In this document: positions 9,130 through 20,100 of the stretch, one piece after another
Layout of the letters: the number at the start of each line of letters is the position of its first letter
Numbering within the stretch: the stretch's first letter is position 1
Source: Hysterangium stoloniferum
Lineage: Eukaryota > Basidiomycota > Agaricomycetes > Hysterangiales > Hysterangiaceae
DNA: 64,000 nucleotides
Direction of reading: 5' to 3'
Assembly (NCBI GenBank): GCA_015178975.1
Contig: WHVD01000036.1
Coordinates: forward strand, 248,001-312,000
Program-made: the position numbers and the translations under genes
The notes under the pieces: generated by a model
Databases searched by the model: none
What the model was told of the DNA's origin: nothing
What the model saw: only the letters and a program-made list of their open reading frames with translations

Positions 9130-10655
9130 GTCACGGGTTTGTTTCTCAATTGTGCTCCTCTCTTTGTGCATGTACCATTTCCTGCTCTCTCCATCCAGGT
9201 GTGTGTACCGTTTCCTGCTCTCTCCATCTGGGTGCGTGTACCATTTCCTTCTCCCTTCATCCTCCTCTGATCAGTTTCCTCTCCCTTTCCTCCAGCGAGT
9301 GTGTGTACCCTTTCCTTCTCTCTTTGTCCTCCTCTCTTTCCTCCAGTCAGTGCATGTACTGTTTTCTTCTCTCTTTGTCCTCCTCTCTCTTTCCTCCAGT
9401 CAGTGCATGTACCATTTCCTCCTCTCTTTGTCCTCCTCTGATCATCCTCTCTTTTCTGCAGGAGGTGCATGTACCCTGTCTTTCTCTCTTCATCTTCCTC
9501 TCTCTTTCCTCCAGCCAGTGCATATACCATTTCCTTCTCTCTTTCTCCTGCTCTGATCAGCCTTTTCTCTCTTTCCTCCAGGAGGTGCATGTACACTTTC
9601 CTCCTCTCTTCCTCCCCCTGATTGGCCTCCTCTTTCCTCCAGGATGTGTGTGTATGTGCCCATTCCTCCTCTTTGTCCCCTTCTGATCAGCCTCTTCTCT
9701 CTTTCCTCCAGGATGTGCATGTAGCCTTTTCTTTTCTCTTCATCATCCTCTGATTTGCCTCCTCTCTTTCCTCTAGGATGTGCATGTGCCCCTTTCTTCT
9801 CTCTTCATCTCACTGGCCTCCTCTCTCTTACCTCCAATTGGTTTGTGTACCCTTTCCTTCTCCTGTCATTCTCCTCTGATCGGCCTCCTTTCTCCTTCTT
9901 CCAGGATGTTTGTGTACCCTTTCCTTCTCTCTTCATTCTCCTCTGACCCATCTCCTCCCTCTTTCCTCCAGTTCGTGCATGTACCCCTTTCCTCTCTCTT
10001 CATCCTCCTCTGACCAGCCTTCTTTCTCTTTCCTCCAGGATGTGCATGTGCCCCTTCTCTTTTCGTCCCCCTTTGATTGGCCTCTTCTCTCTTTCCTCCA
10101 GGAACTACCTGTACCCTTTCCTTCTCTTCATCCTTCTCTGATCTGTCTCTCCTCTCTTCTCTCCAGGCTGTGCATGTACCCTTTCTTTCTCTCTCTGTCT
10201 TCCTCTGATCGGCATCTCTCTTTCCTCCAGTTGGTGCATTTACCCTCTCTTTCCTCCAGTTAGTGCATGTACCCTTTCCTTCTCTCTCCATCCTGCTCTG
10301 ATCGGGCCCCTCTCTTTCCTCCAGTTGGTGTGTACCCTTTCCCTTCATCCTGCTCTGATTGGCCTGCTCTCTTTCTTCCAGACTGCATTGCATGACCCTT
10401 TCCCTTCATCCTGCTGTCATTGGCCTCCACTCTCATTCCTCCAGACAGCATTGCATGTACCCTTTCCTTCTCTCCCTATCCTTCTCTGATTGGGCCACTC
10501 TCTTTCCTCCAGTTGGTGTGTACCCTTTCCTCCCCTCTTTTTCCTCCTCTCTTGTTCCTCCAGATAGTAGTGCATGTATGCATTCCTTCTTTGTCCATCC
10601 CACTCTGATTGGGCTCCTCCAGGAAGTGCCTGTACCCTTTCCTCTCTGTCCTGCT
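9130..10655. repeat. Pyrimidine-rich array of about 22 units, 50-75 bp each
   Basis: The plus strand consists of units with the order TTTCCTCCAG, then GRTGTGCATGTACCC, then a CTTTCCTTCTCTCTTCATCC tract and CTCTGATCGGCC. I count roughly 22 TTCCTCCAG-type boxes. Unit length varies and all six frames are open in places, giving Glu/Arg/Lys-rich peptides on the minus strand (for example 8814-9596 and 9866-10393). I regard these as shadows. The homopurine/homopyrimidine bias could support triplex structure, and every unit resembles a 3' splice site. Confidence 0.8.
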
Positions 10656-10873
10656 CCCACTGCTTTTTTGAATGAAAATAAAATGTTTGAAAATAAAATA
10701 AAACAGCATAGAATAAATTGGTTTTTCAAGAGGAAAATTTTGGAGAAGAGTGAAAATCATCCTTTATAACACTGATATGATTGTGTGTAGTGTTTAAGGG
10801 TGTTATCATTGACCCATAAGTAAGTATTCCACAAAGATGCAAAAGGAGACTGATTTATATTTTTTGGGTAGTG
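10656..10873. other. Unassigned AT-rich flank of a copia-type insertion
   Basis: No gene or repeat boundary recognised. It is the left target flank of the element at 10879-13960; the right flank continues at 13966. Confidence 0.4.
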
Positions 10874-10878
10874 AATAT

Positions 10879-11104
10879 TGTTGGAAGGTGAAGAAAACAC
10901 CATTCTGCTTTTCCCGATCAGGGGGCAATATGACCTGAGACATAAAGGTTCTTCCACCCTTTGTTCTCGGGCATATCACCCCGACTCCCCCAGTGCCTAC
11001 ATAATCGAGAAAACGTATATAAACGAGGCAACTACTGTATAGTTACAAGTAGTCGGTTATACATATCCTTGACTTTCTAATAATATGGGTCTTGAATTCT
11101 AACA
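10879..11104 (+). mobile_element. 5' LTR of the copia-type element (226 bp)
   Basis: It begins TGTTGGAAGGTGAAG and ends GTCTTGAATTCTAACA. A TATAAA-like box (GTATATAAACG near 11014) lies inside. It shares its 5' 35 bp and 3' 65 bp with the shorter 3' LTR. Confidence 0.85.
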
Positions 11105-11394
11105 GGTTACCACCACACCATGGAAGGAAGCGGCACCCCTTTGTTTAGGTTACGATGCTCAGCAATCATCTATTCAGCATACCATGGAGCCTGAGCCGTT
11201 CATGGACTTACTATTATTAGCCTGGCACGTAGTCACGTCCGCTTCATTGTCTCATCATCACCACATGTTTTGACAGCGTCTGCGCTCAATGTGCTCAACT
11301 TTGTCACCTTATATGGCCTATCCAATTGGCGATACAAGCACATCTGCTATCACGACAGCATCCATTTCAAACACTGCCCACAAGATTACGATGC

Positions 11395-11490
11395 ATAAAC
11401 GTCGTTTTATTATCGCCTCTGTGCGAATTTTTAGTGTGCCAATATGCACCATTATCTTACATTGCCTCTGAGCGCAATTTTACAAACATT
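11395..11490. repeat. About 90-bp direct repeat, first copy
   Basis: The segment with TGTGCGAATTTTTAGTGTGCC and TGAGCGCAATTTT recurs at about 12417-12490. The pair flanks the region holding the LTR-B copy, either as a local duplication of the element interior or as a trace of the insertion event. Confidence 0.65.
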
Positions 11491-11639
11491 ATGATGGATA
11501 AATGTCGTGTTACAACCGTGTTGTAACCCATGTCGCAACCTGATAGTCTCTGAGAATACTACAGTCTATCGATGTTCCAAGTTATTGATCAAGTCATCAT
11601 TTCGGCAACCTTCGGAATACCGACACTGACGTATACCTT

Positions 11640-12414
11640 CACAGCAATCAAACCTCGTTTACCCCCCTGTCAAAATATACTCGTACCATCTGGTTATGCT
11701 TTGATACATCCCCTTTCATCATGATGATCCATTTTACTCTATGTTTCACATATGTATGCCCATATATACCTGTAGCCCGTGGACTATTCCCTTTTCTCAT
11801 AATCCCACTCTCGGCTAAATCTCGGCTTCCGATCTTATCATAACTGTCCGGTTTCTAGTCAAGTCTATTCGTCAAATAGTGTTTCCACTCTTCCCTTAGT
11901 TAGTAGTTTCTAGACGCCAATAACTCATATATAAACCCACTGTAAATGTAGTTATTGGGCAATCAGAATATCGACTTAGATCAACTTAGAATATCAACTT
12001 AGATCAACTTAGAATATCGACTTAGATCAACTTAGAATATCGACTTAGATCAACTTAGATACCCCTCTAATTTCCGACTCCATTATCTATTCACGACCAC
12101 CACATTCCGACTCCCTCCGATTTACAATTCAACCTACATTTACGACCACAACCTCTAGTCTCCGACTCTCAGTCCCCGACTCTCTCAGTCTCTGACTCTT
12201 GGTCTCTGACCCCTCAGCCCAACCCTCGACTTATCCTTTGGTTTCCGATTGGTAGTTTACCGAGAGGTTTACTTAACAGGACTAGTTTTCGCCCGCCCGA
12301 AATTTAAGGACACCCGATGGTAACTTGCGAGGGTGCAGCACATAAGCTGAAGCCAAGTCCTTCTGTTTGGTCCCTGTCGGCCAGCCGACATCAGTCAGGT
12401 TTCAGTTCTTAACA
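11640..12414 (+). mobile_element. Nested LTR-B copy
   Basis: The sequence is the reverse complement homologue of the solo LTR at 53323-53944. Shared landmarks are GGTTATGCTTTGATACATCCCC, TAACTCATATATAAACCCACTG and AAGCTGAAGCCAAGTCC, ending CAGTTCTTAACA at 12414. The 5' border is not certain. It carries an expanded 22-bp tandem repeat at 11967-12062 that is shorter in the other copy. Confidence 0.7.
11967..12062. repeat. 22-bp tandem repeat AATATCGACTTAGATCAACTT
   Basis: About four and a half near-identical units stand inside the LTR-B copy. The sister copy at 53323 has a single unit, so the array expanded within this copy. Confidence 0.8.
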
Positions 12415-12514
12415 CATCGCTTCATTATCGCCTTTGTGCGAATTTTTAGTGTGCCATCATCTTATATCGCTTCTGAGCGCAATTTTCGCTGTCATTTTTC
12501 TGTCGGCTATATTT

Positions 12515-12762
12515 TTTATGGAACCGCCTGTTCCAAGTTGACCGCGACCACCTTTGTCTGGCCAGTGACGAAACTTATGGCAATATAGCTCATTTTTATG
12601 GAACCGCCTGTTCCAAGTTGACCGTGACCACCTCTGTCTGGCCAGTGACAAAACGTACGGCAAAATAGCTCAATTTTTATGGAACCGCTTGTTCCAAGTC
12701 CACCGCACCCACCTTTGTGTGGCCATTTCAGCGACAAAATTTATGGCACAATTTATTGAGTA
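12515..12762. repeat. Three tandem copies of an about 80-bp unit
   Basis: Each unit contains TTTTTATGGAACCGC, GTTCCAAGT, ACCACCT and CTGGCCAGTGACRAAAC. The third copy is the most diverged. Minus-strand open frames across it are repeat shadows. Confidence 0.8.
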
Positions 12763-13039
12763 TAAAACTCATATTTCATTTCCTCGACATTCAATCCTTC
12801 TATTTTTTGACAGGTGTATGCATAATTAGGAAACAACAATCTATGCCAGCTTGACAGCACATTTATAGGGCGTATGTATAATCAAGAGGCAATACCACTT
12901 TTTGGACCAAGACTTTAATACTGTAACAGGGCAGGAAGCTTCACCTTATGGATTTCTTTTAGGCCAAATCCGACTCTGGAATACCCTCAATAATCTACTA
13001 CTTTTTATTACTTGTCTGGCAATGCGTCGGTCCTTATAC

Positions 13040-13165
13040 AAGACCTACACAGGCCGAGGAGGAGAATTTTGGACCTATGTTATACGACCCAGCAAGCTCT
13101 ATTCTGGACCTACAATATACGACCCAGAAAGCTTTATTTTGGACCTACGTTATACGACCCAAAAT
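13040..13165. repeat. About 33-36-bp tandem repeat GGACCTACRTTATACGACCC
   Basis: Three to four units of GGACCTAYRTTATACGACCCA followed by AGAAAGCTTTATTTT-like sequence. CpGs are retained. It is part of the non-coding interior of the copia-type element. Confidence 0.75.
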
Positions 13166-13207
13166 TCACTTCAAATTTTGTACCCTCATCGGCGCACCAA
13201 AGCTATG

Positions 13208-13400
13208 TGATTCGAGGAGGAGAATTTTAGTCCTACATTATGCAACTCTGCAAGCTTGTCTGGCCGATGACTGCTACTTATTTCTACAATTGTCTAACAG
13301 TACGTCGACGTTCGTACAAGCCTATGCCAGTTGAGGAGGAGAATCTAGTCCTACATTATGCGACTCAGAAAGCTTGTCTGGCCGATGACTGCTACACCTT
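13208..13400. repeat. About 120-bp direct duplication in the element interior
   Basis: Two copies contain GAGGAGGAGAAT, TAGTCCTACATTATGC, AAGCTTGTCTGGCCGATGAC and TGCTAC in the same order. The unit shares its GGAGGAGAATTTT start with the preceding 33-36-bp array. Confidence 0.75.
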
Positions 13401-13734
13401 TTGTGACCCGACAAAGCAGATAAAAAGGGAAAACTCGACTTTTATTATCACGACTATTTCGTGGTGTATCAAGTCCTACAACTAAAGTTATCATTTTTTT
13501 TGGGGGGCAGCATTCAGGCTTACTAGTTTCGAAAAAGAATGGACTGGAGAGTTCGAAGTGGATCATGGCCAGCTACCATTCACAACTCGAATTCACTTTC
13601 AATTCTGATCACAACCACCCCCGCAGCACATTGGATCCTATGTATCACAATCTCACTTTCCGAAGTGTGGTGGCAATTTTCCCAAATTTATTATCATCCA
13701 TTCCATTATCTCGACTTCCTTCGACATTCACATC

Positions 13735-13860
13735 TCACTCAATATACTGCAGCAAACAATCCATGACCGACATATTCACGAAGGCCCTGGAAGGTCCACA
13801 ATCCATGGGACTATGAAGACTACTTGGTCTACAATAAGACAGCGGTAGAAAAGCATCAGT
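13735..13860 (+). pseudogene. Copia RNase H C-terminal tail
   Basis: One frame reads MTDIFTKALEGPQSMGL, then a stop, then RLLGLQ. This is the ADIFTK...LLGLQ tail that ends copia polyproteins just before the polypurine tract and 3' LTR. The following GTGAGGAGGAG (13859-13869) is a good polypurine tract. Everything upstream of this tail is lost. Confidence 0.7.
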
Positions 13861-13869
13861 GAGGAGGAG

Positions 13870-13960
13870 TGTTGGAAGGTGAAGAAAACACCGTATAGTT
13901 ACAAGTAGTCGGTTATACTTATCCTTGACTTTCTAATAATATGGGTCTTGAATTCTAACA
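13870..13960 (+). mobile_element. 3' LTR of the copia-type element, internally deleted (91 bp)
   Basis: Starts TGTTGGAAGGTGAAGAAAACACC directly after a polypurine tract and ends GAATTCTAACA. Compared with the 226-bp 5' LTR it lacks about 135 bp between ACACC and GTATAGTTACAAG, including the TATA-like box. Confidence 0.85.
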
Positions 13961-14149
13961 AATATAAAAAAAGTATATAATTGTAAATAATTAATGGACT
14001 TTAAACACTTTCAAATAAGTTTCCAAATGAGAATAAATAGGAAGCTGGAATGCACAGAAGCCCTCAATATGACATGGTCACAGAAGATAGTACAAAAGTT
14101 ATGTGATCAAGTATTTGAAAATATTATTCCAAGACAGATATAATTTAAA

Positions 14150-14255
14150 GACGTTATTATTGATCCACCAGGTTGCGAAGCGACCAAATAAAGTTGTGTG
14201 GTGGTAGTATGGTGGGGGCTTGCCCCCCACGGGTCACAGCCTTGTGATTGTCTAA
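14150..14255. repeat. Repeat end with GGTGGGGGCTTGCCCCCC hairpin
   Basis: The segment AATAAAGTTGTGTGGTGGTAG to GGTCACAGCCTTGTGA is homologous, inverted, to 59205-59275. It carries a short G/C hairpin also seen in variant form near 8862 and 63282. The element it belongs to is not identified. Confidence 0.5.
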
Positions 14256-14410
14256 TTTAGCAATTCATTCCCATTATCTAAGCATTTGTATGGGCTATGT
14301 GTTATTGGAGAGTTATGGGTTTTGGGTATGAAATCTCTGCAAATCAAGTTGGGAAATGGAAAATATTATGGGTTATACCAGGTATATATTATAAGGGAGT
14401 TGACCGTAAC

Positions 14411-14491
14411 AATGCTTTCAAAACTCCGAGACGCAAACCGTCAAATTGACCGCCCACCCAAGCCTCATGAGACCTGCAATCCATTGCCGGA
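14411..14491 (+). pseudogene. Short reading frame split by a solo LTR
   Basis: From ATG at 14412 the plus strand reads MLSKLRDANRQIDRPPKPHE and on to the LTR-A insertion. Removing the LTR and one CCGGA copy, the frame continues a further dozen or so codons beyond 15332 before a stop. CpG content is host-like. I cannot assign the protein. Confidence 0.25.
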
Positions 14492-15331
14492 TGTTACGAC
14501 CAGACAATCCCGCCGGACTCTGGGCACTAACCCGTATGCCCCCACGTGCTACAAGCACCAATCATCTGTTTATAGGATTTCCTGCCCGGACTCCGTTACG
14601 TCAAGACTCGTTACGTTCGACCTCATTACAACACATATCAGTCACCGGACTTCCCCCGGACTCCGTCTCTGTCTATGTCCGTCTTCGTCCCACACATCAG
14701 TCACCAGTCCCCACTTAGAATCCCGTCACCGCTCTAATCGAGCCCCGTTCCCATTTTAGTCAAATGACCTGTCATGATTTAGGACTCCGCTCCCGCTCCG
14801 TTTCCCGTTATGGGTTATGCTTTGTCACAATTCGGACTCCGCTCCGTTCCGTTCCGTTCCTAACACCAATTTGGTGTTTACTATTCCCGTTTTATGTTTT
14901 GTTAGTTTCGTTTCATTATTACTGGATTTGGTATGTCATGCATTCCATGGTCTATATAAACTGGCAGATGTTGTACATACAATCCAGTCAAAAAATTAGC
15001 TTAGATTCCCCCCAGTAATCTAATAATATTTTCTGCTCCAAAACCTTACTCAATTCACATCGCTCGCACTAGTCGGAGCCCACGGGCTCCGGCGCATCTA
15101 TCTCTCTCAACCAACTCAACTCACGACCCACGACCTCCGACTTACGACCCACAACCCCCAACTTACGACCTACGAACCACAAACCCCACCCGGACTCCCT
15201 GGGATCCCCGTCCGTCCATTTGAATTTGGACAACACGATCTAGCGAGGGTGCAGCCTATAAGCTGAAGCCAAGTCCTACCAGATATCCCACGGGTTTCTC
15301 CGGAAATCCGGCCTGTGTGTGTATCCTAACA
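14492..15331 (+). mobile_element. Solo LTR-A (840 bp) with perfect CCGGA duplication
   Basis: Begins TGTTACGACCAGACAATCC and ends GTGTATCCTAACA; CCGGA flanks it at 14487-14491 and 15332-15336. It keeps many CpGs that are TpG or CpA in the 6214 and 40339 copies, so it is the youngest LTR-A here. It contains a TATATAAA box near 14950 and the GCAGCCTATAAGCTGAAGCC landmark. Confidence 0.92.
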
Positions 15332-15336
15332 CCGGA

Positions 15337-16148
15337 TCACAGACCTCACAGTATATGGGCGCTGAACATGCCCTAAATTTGCCGAACCAACACCTGATCA
15401 TTTAGTGCTGATTACTAAAGACAGACATGCACAGACATCATTTACACTCAGCCAACTTCCCTGTCATTCTGGCTACCAACACCGCATTTGCCTGTGTCTG
15501 GGCAACTTCAGTGATAAGAGATAAGGGAGTATCTATTCATTGACGCTGGTATTCAGGAACAAATCGGTAAGCCCAGATCTGAGGTGTCTTATCAACCTTA
15601 TCCGGTCCCATCATCCAAAATTGAGCTCCTCTCCTTTGACGGCCTCCACATGGACTAGCGCTGCCTTGAACATTTATTTATAAAGGCTGTTCATCCCCCC
15701 TACTGACGGTTCAACCCCCTAGTTAAACATATCCACATTACCCGCTATGTGAGCTCGCATCATTTTTGACCTCTATTCTGCATTAGCATTGTGTTGATTT
15801 CACGATCCAGAACAACTGTAACACCCAACATCGTCATATCACCTAGTCTTATCAACAAAACCACGATGGCCATGACCTCTGATATCAATCAGGTACTGCA
15901 CACAATTCGCATATTCATTGCTAATTTCCTGGTTCTAATATTCCAAAGGTACTTGTCAACTTTGTAAAGCGTTGCTCCGTCTGCAACAACTGGATCCCCA
16001 TGTCGGGTGGAAAGTACATGTGCCCTGGACAGTCTAAGTAATGGTACATGTAATTGTACAGAAATGTACATTACGTTCAGCAAGCACACATATGTAGAAA
16101 AATTGCCTCCTGCCGAAAGATATTACATAACCTTCTTTTCTGATCGTG
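15337..16148. other. CpG-retaining unique segment, possible broken host gene
   Basis: No transposon homology recognised. From ATG at 15864 a short exon (MAMTSDINQ) could splice at GTACTG (about 15894) to an exon starting near 15957 that reads VLVNFVKRCSVCNNWIP and further. The paired cysteines resemble a common fungal C-x2-C motif. No continuation is found, so this is a weak gene call. Confidence 0.25.
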
Positions 16149-16153
16149 GTGCT

Positions 16154-16334
16154 TGTTGAAATATTAGCATTACGTAAGCTACCTTTGGTAAGCTGGAATG
16201 CAGTGCAGGGTAACTGTATAGTTACATTACGCTTATGGATACTATATTAGCATAGAGACCGATCGCATTGCCTCTCAATGAAGGTTTATCACTCACTGAG
16301 AGTAGTATTTAGAACTGTGCAAATAATCTCAACA
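16154..16334 (+). mobile_element. Small solo LTR (181 bp) with GTGCT duplication
   Basis: Begins TGTTGAAATATTAGC and ends AATCTCAACA, flanked by GTGCT at 16149-16153 and 16335-16339. The related site at about 20917 lacks this unit, giving an approximate empty allele. A diverged relative lies inverted near 56269-56450. Confidence 0.85.
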
Positions 16335-16337
16335 GTG

Positions 16338-16420
16338 CTGTCGGGATCCATTTATATTTATGTTGAAAGCTGTTGAGGACCCTTGCGGTTCAGTTGATTT
16401 ATTATACCTACTGAACCGAT
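16338..16420 (+). mobile_element. Copia-type LTR fragment (family D)
   Basis: TGTCGGGATCCATTTATATTTATGTTGAAAGC-type sequence, shared with 20925-21010 and more distantly with the LTR at 29052-29205. Upstream sequence (AGATATTACATAACCTTC) is also shared with 20886, so a longer element fragment is present at both sites. Confidence 0.5.
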
Positions 16421-16600
16421 TGCAAACAACGAGAGCTTCAAGTACCACTGGCGCCCCCCACTATGACATTCCCAAAATGGCAGTGATTACAAATACGGTG
16501 GGATAATCGATAAGATTGGTCTCAAGCATTCCATCCAAGCCATTGCTCTGCTAAGCCAGATGCTTGACTATTCAATTCAATCACAGGCACTATCAGGGGG

Positions 16601-17101
16601 TCATAGCACTTTTGAGATGATAGGCGATGGTTTCAGGGAGGTTGGGGAAGCAAGAAAATATGAAATTCTCAAAGAGCTTGGAAGGACATAGATAGATACA
16701 CGTATAGCATAGAGAACACGAAGAGTTGGGCTAGAGGCCTCCCCTCCTCTTATCTGCATCCCCCCCAGGAATGCATTTCCTTCATTTTCATCTTCATCCA
16801 CACTTCTGGCTCAATCATCACGCATTAAACTGAGAGCCCAGCTGAACACCAACATCCCACCTTCTTCATTATCTTCTTCCAGCTCATGCTCGCCTGATGT
16901 ATCATCAAACAATGGAGCAGGGGGCAAAGTTCTAGATGGCAATGGTGCAGGTGTAACACTATGTTGGGGATCGATTTCTGACATCTGGCAAGGAAAGCAG
17001 CATATGTTCATGTTGCAATGGTGTAAATGATGGTTCTCTTGGGGCCAAGCTAGGAAATCTATGAATTGTCGACGTTGGAACGACAGATGGAGCACATGCA
17101 C
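16601..17101 (-). CDS. Unidentified acidic, proline-rich reading frames
   Basis: Two minus-strand frames abut: one ends near 16811 and reads PAPLPSRTLPPAPLFDD, then an acidic GEHELEEDNEEGG stretch; the next (16601-16801) starts MDEDENEGNAFLGGMQ. Composition and the acidic run look protein-like, and a stop separates them. I cannot name the family; it could be part of a transposon-carried gene. The MULE coding relic begins just beyond (about 17170). Confidence 0.3.
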
Positions 17102-17169
17102 CTGCCATCAGCGGTGGCCAAGGTTCTACTACTATACAGAGGCACCATTCGTAAATCGTGAAATTCTGA

Positions 17170-20100
17170 TGTGACTGGGATGGATGGCCCAATGATGAAT
17201 GGTCATATCAGTTTACACATTCTGAATATGAAACTCTCAACAAGTAATCTGTGCACTGGGCAACTATGGTGCTAGGTGGAATAAACACCATGATATAAAT
17301 TCTCCAACTTTAGATGATGGGAAGCATACAAAATGTGAATGTTTGGGTATCATACACTGCAAAAATCCTGATTGTGACATTGCCATTCAGCCTCAGACTA
17401 GAGATACTGGTATTCAAAAGCAATTAAAATGTGGTTGTGACTGTGGATGGAAGTTACATCATGTGACATGCAATGTATTGTCCACACTTATTCATTATAA
17501 GGATGGGATTATGTATCACAATGGTGGAACACATCTTCATCAACAACCCACTCATAGACTCCATCTTCTTGTGAATGAATATCTCAGCTTCACAGGATAT
17601 TTCACAAACATCCAAAAATGGGCTCACTACAATTAGCTGTTGGTATTCCTGGATTTTATGGTCCAGGTAAATCTGTCACAGAGATGTCCCCAGTTCTATT
17701 AAATGTTGATTGTGTTCAGTATGAGAAGAAAATTGCTCATAAGAAAACTAAGATTTTTGGAAGTACTGTAGAATCAGCATTGGAACAGCTAGCTGAGTTT
17801 GGCTCTTGCCATAGTGATTTTTTACATTATAGTGAGGTTGGAGCAACTACAATCCTTGTACTTCAATCTTCTTGGATGGAGCTACAAATAATGCTAGATG
17901 TCTGCCCGTAATTAGGATTCGGCAAGCTTTGTGGAATTGTATCAAATAATATTGAGATTAAATGCTACTGTTCGTAATTAGGATCATGAAAAATCTTTGT
18001 GTTCAATATATGCTGTCCATAGATTTCTCTCTGATGCTGCACATGGCTATTGGAGAATGAGTGATAGGATACTTACAGTGTCATTTGTATATTCTCAACA
18101 TCTTAATTGTTGGGTTCCAGTTCTCTTCTCAGCAGCTAATGGCCCAATCATTATCAAATACACTTTCTAATGCTGTTTCAAAGTATTGCCTCTCAATGTC
18201 AGAAAAAGGGACACAAATTAACTGCTGAAATGTTTGCATGTGTTGTTGATTTCAGTCAAGCTCAGGCAAATGGCTTTTTGGAGGCTTTTGTTCAGTTTGG
18301 GTCAAACATGGAAGGCAATGCATGAAATAATGCAGAATTAACTAAGGCAGAAAACTCACTTTTGAAAGATGCTATCAGCATTTTCATACTGCTATCACTC
18401 ATCTCAAGAAGATTAGTGGTGTGGTACAACCCCAGCTACAGGACACTTTTGAATCACATGCTCTGATTTATTAGAGGCTGTTGATGCAGAGGCCTTTAAA
18501 TCACTGCAGCACTTATATGTGACAGATTGGTGGCAGCAGGAGACAACTTCCCCAATGCTTTTTAAGACCTTTTGAATGATGAAGGAAGATCTCTGAGAGA
18601 AACTCCCAGATACTACAAATTCTGAGGAAGCCATGAAATAAGCCATTCATTTGTGATGAATGTGACATGGTTCAGATTCAACTGGTGTTGTGACCTTGAT
18701 CAGAATGGTATGTGAACTTGTTTTGATATTGAATGACCTCTTACAATGTATTTTAAATAGCTCAACAGCTCAACAGTGAAATAAAAATGCTACTCAACCT
18801 TTGCACAAGTACCTCTTGTCAGTTTCCAAATCAAATTTCACCTTCAATTGTCTTAATGCATCTTAATCACATTTAGACCTGGTTTGGGTGCCCTTGCCCA
18901 ACATGGGAGGTATTACTATCCTGTGCAGCTAATTCAACTTGATCATGATTCTGATCCCAAAAGATGGCATGTGAAATGATGGTGACACAATCACTATCAT
19001 AATCTATCTCTGACAGAGTCATGGATTCCAGAACATGATGTTATTGACTCCTTGTGGAGAGACCAGAAGTATAGATGGCAAATTAGAGTAAGCTATTTAA
19101 AGTTATTCGTAGTTATTCAAATAAATGAAGTTTGACTTTTATAGTTAGGAAAATGGGATTTGGTGTGCTCATTACCACATGAAGATGATAAAATCTTGGA
19201 TTATCTTCATTATCCCTCATCTCCAATGTTTGATACTCTTATGAAACCTCATCTTCCATTGCCTAACAAGCTGGTGAAGATACCAAAAGAAGTTAGAAGA
19301 GAAGAATGCCTTGCTTTGGATTATCTGTACACTGGGAAGGCTGTTTCAGAGTTGAAGGCTGAATCCACTTATCTTAAAAACCATATCATCTTGTTTTCTG
19401 GAAATCTCTCTTCAATACAAATTGCTATGGTACATTATTGGCTCCATATGAACCTAGACTCTGGTACAATGAACAAGGATAAATGGATCCAATGAATACC
19501 TGCAGCCCATGCAATGACTCTTCTTATCCTGAAACAGTCCTACGCCCAATTATCCCCTGATGGTCCATCTTTTGAGGATCTTCCTAAACATACACAACTA
19601 TTTCAAGATCTACTGAAACACTTGTGGTGTTTTCAGCATAGCCAGGTACCACCATTTCCTGCCATAGATGTTGACAAAGAAACTATTGGATTACTTGAAC
19701 ATGAAATGTTTGAAACTTCAAAAGCAGCAGGGCCTGCCAGCTTTGAACAGTGGGGATTGGATGCAGGTAATCATGAGAATAAATGGAGTCCATATTCTTT
19801 TGTTCCTTACTCTTGGAATAAATGTGATATTCCTGAACCAGAGAAGACTGAATATTAGGTATTTTACTATCAATTTCAAAATATAATATATATAGATTAA
19901 TGCTCATACTTTCACATAGCATGGACCAGAATTTAGTGAAGGCAGTGAACCAGACACTCAAGAATCTCACATTTTCCCCCTAAATAGACCAAGACCCTGA
20001 CCAGCTCAGAAGCATAAAGGAGAGGGAATGTGTGAGGAAGCTTCATTTGAGAAGCAGTCTGAAAGAATACTCAGACAATGACCCAGGCTGAATTATAAGG

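Larger units (their letters stand above)
10879..13960 (+). mobile_element. Young non-autonomous Ty1/copia-type element, 5-bp AATAT duplication
   Basis: The element is bounded by LTRs starting TGTTGGAAGGTGAAGAAAAC and ending GAATTCTAACA, and AATAT is duplicated exactly (10874-10878 and 13961-13965). The 3 kb interior is mostly non-coding: a nested LTR, four different tandem repeat arrays and a short copia RNase H tail before the 3' LTR. It therefore needs proteins from another copy. CpG content is much higher than in surrounding repeats, so it is recent. It fits the LARD/TRIM-like class of LTR elements. Confidence 0.85.

Noticed and set aside
8814..10451. Long minus-strand reading frames rich in Glu, Arg and Lys (up to 260 codons)
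   Set aside because: They are produced by the pyrimidine-rich array, overlap in several frames at once and have no non-repeat domain.
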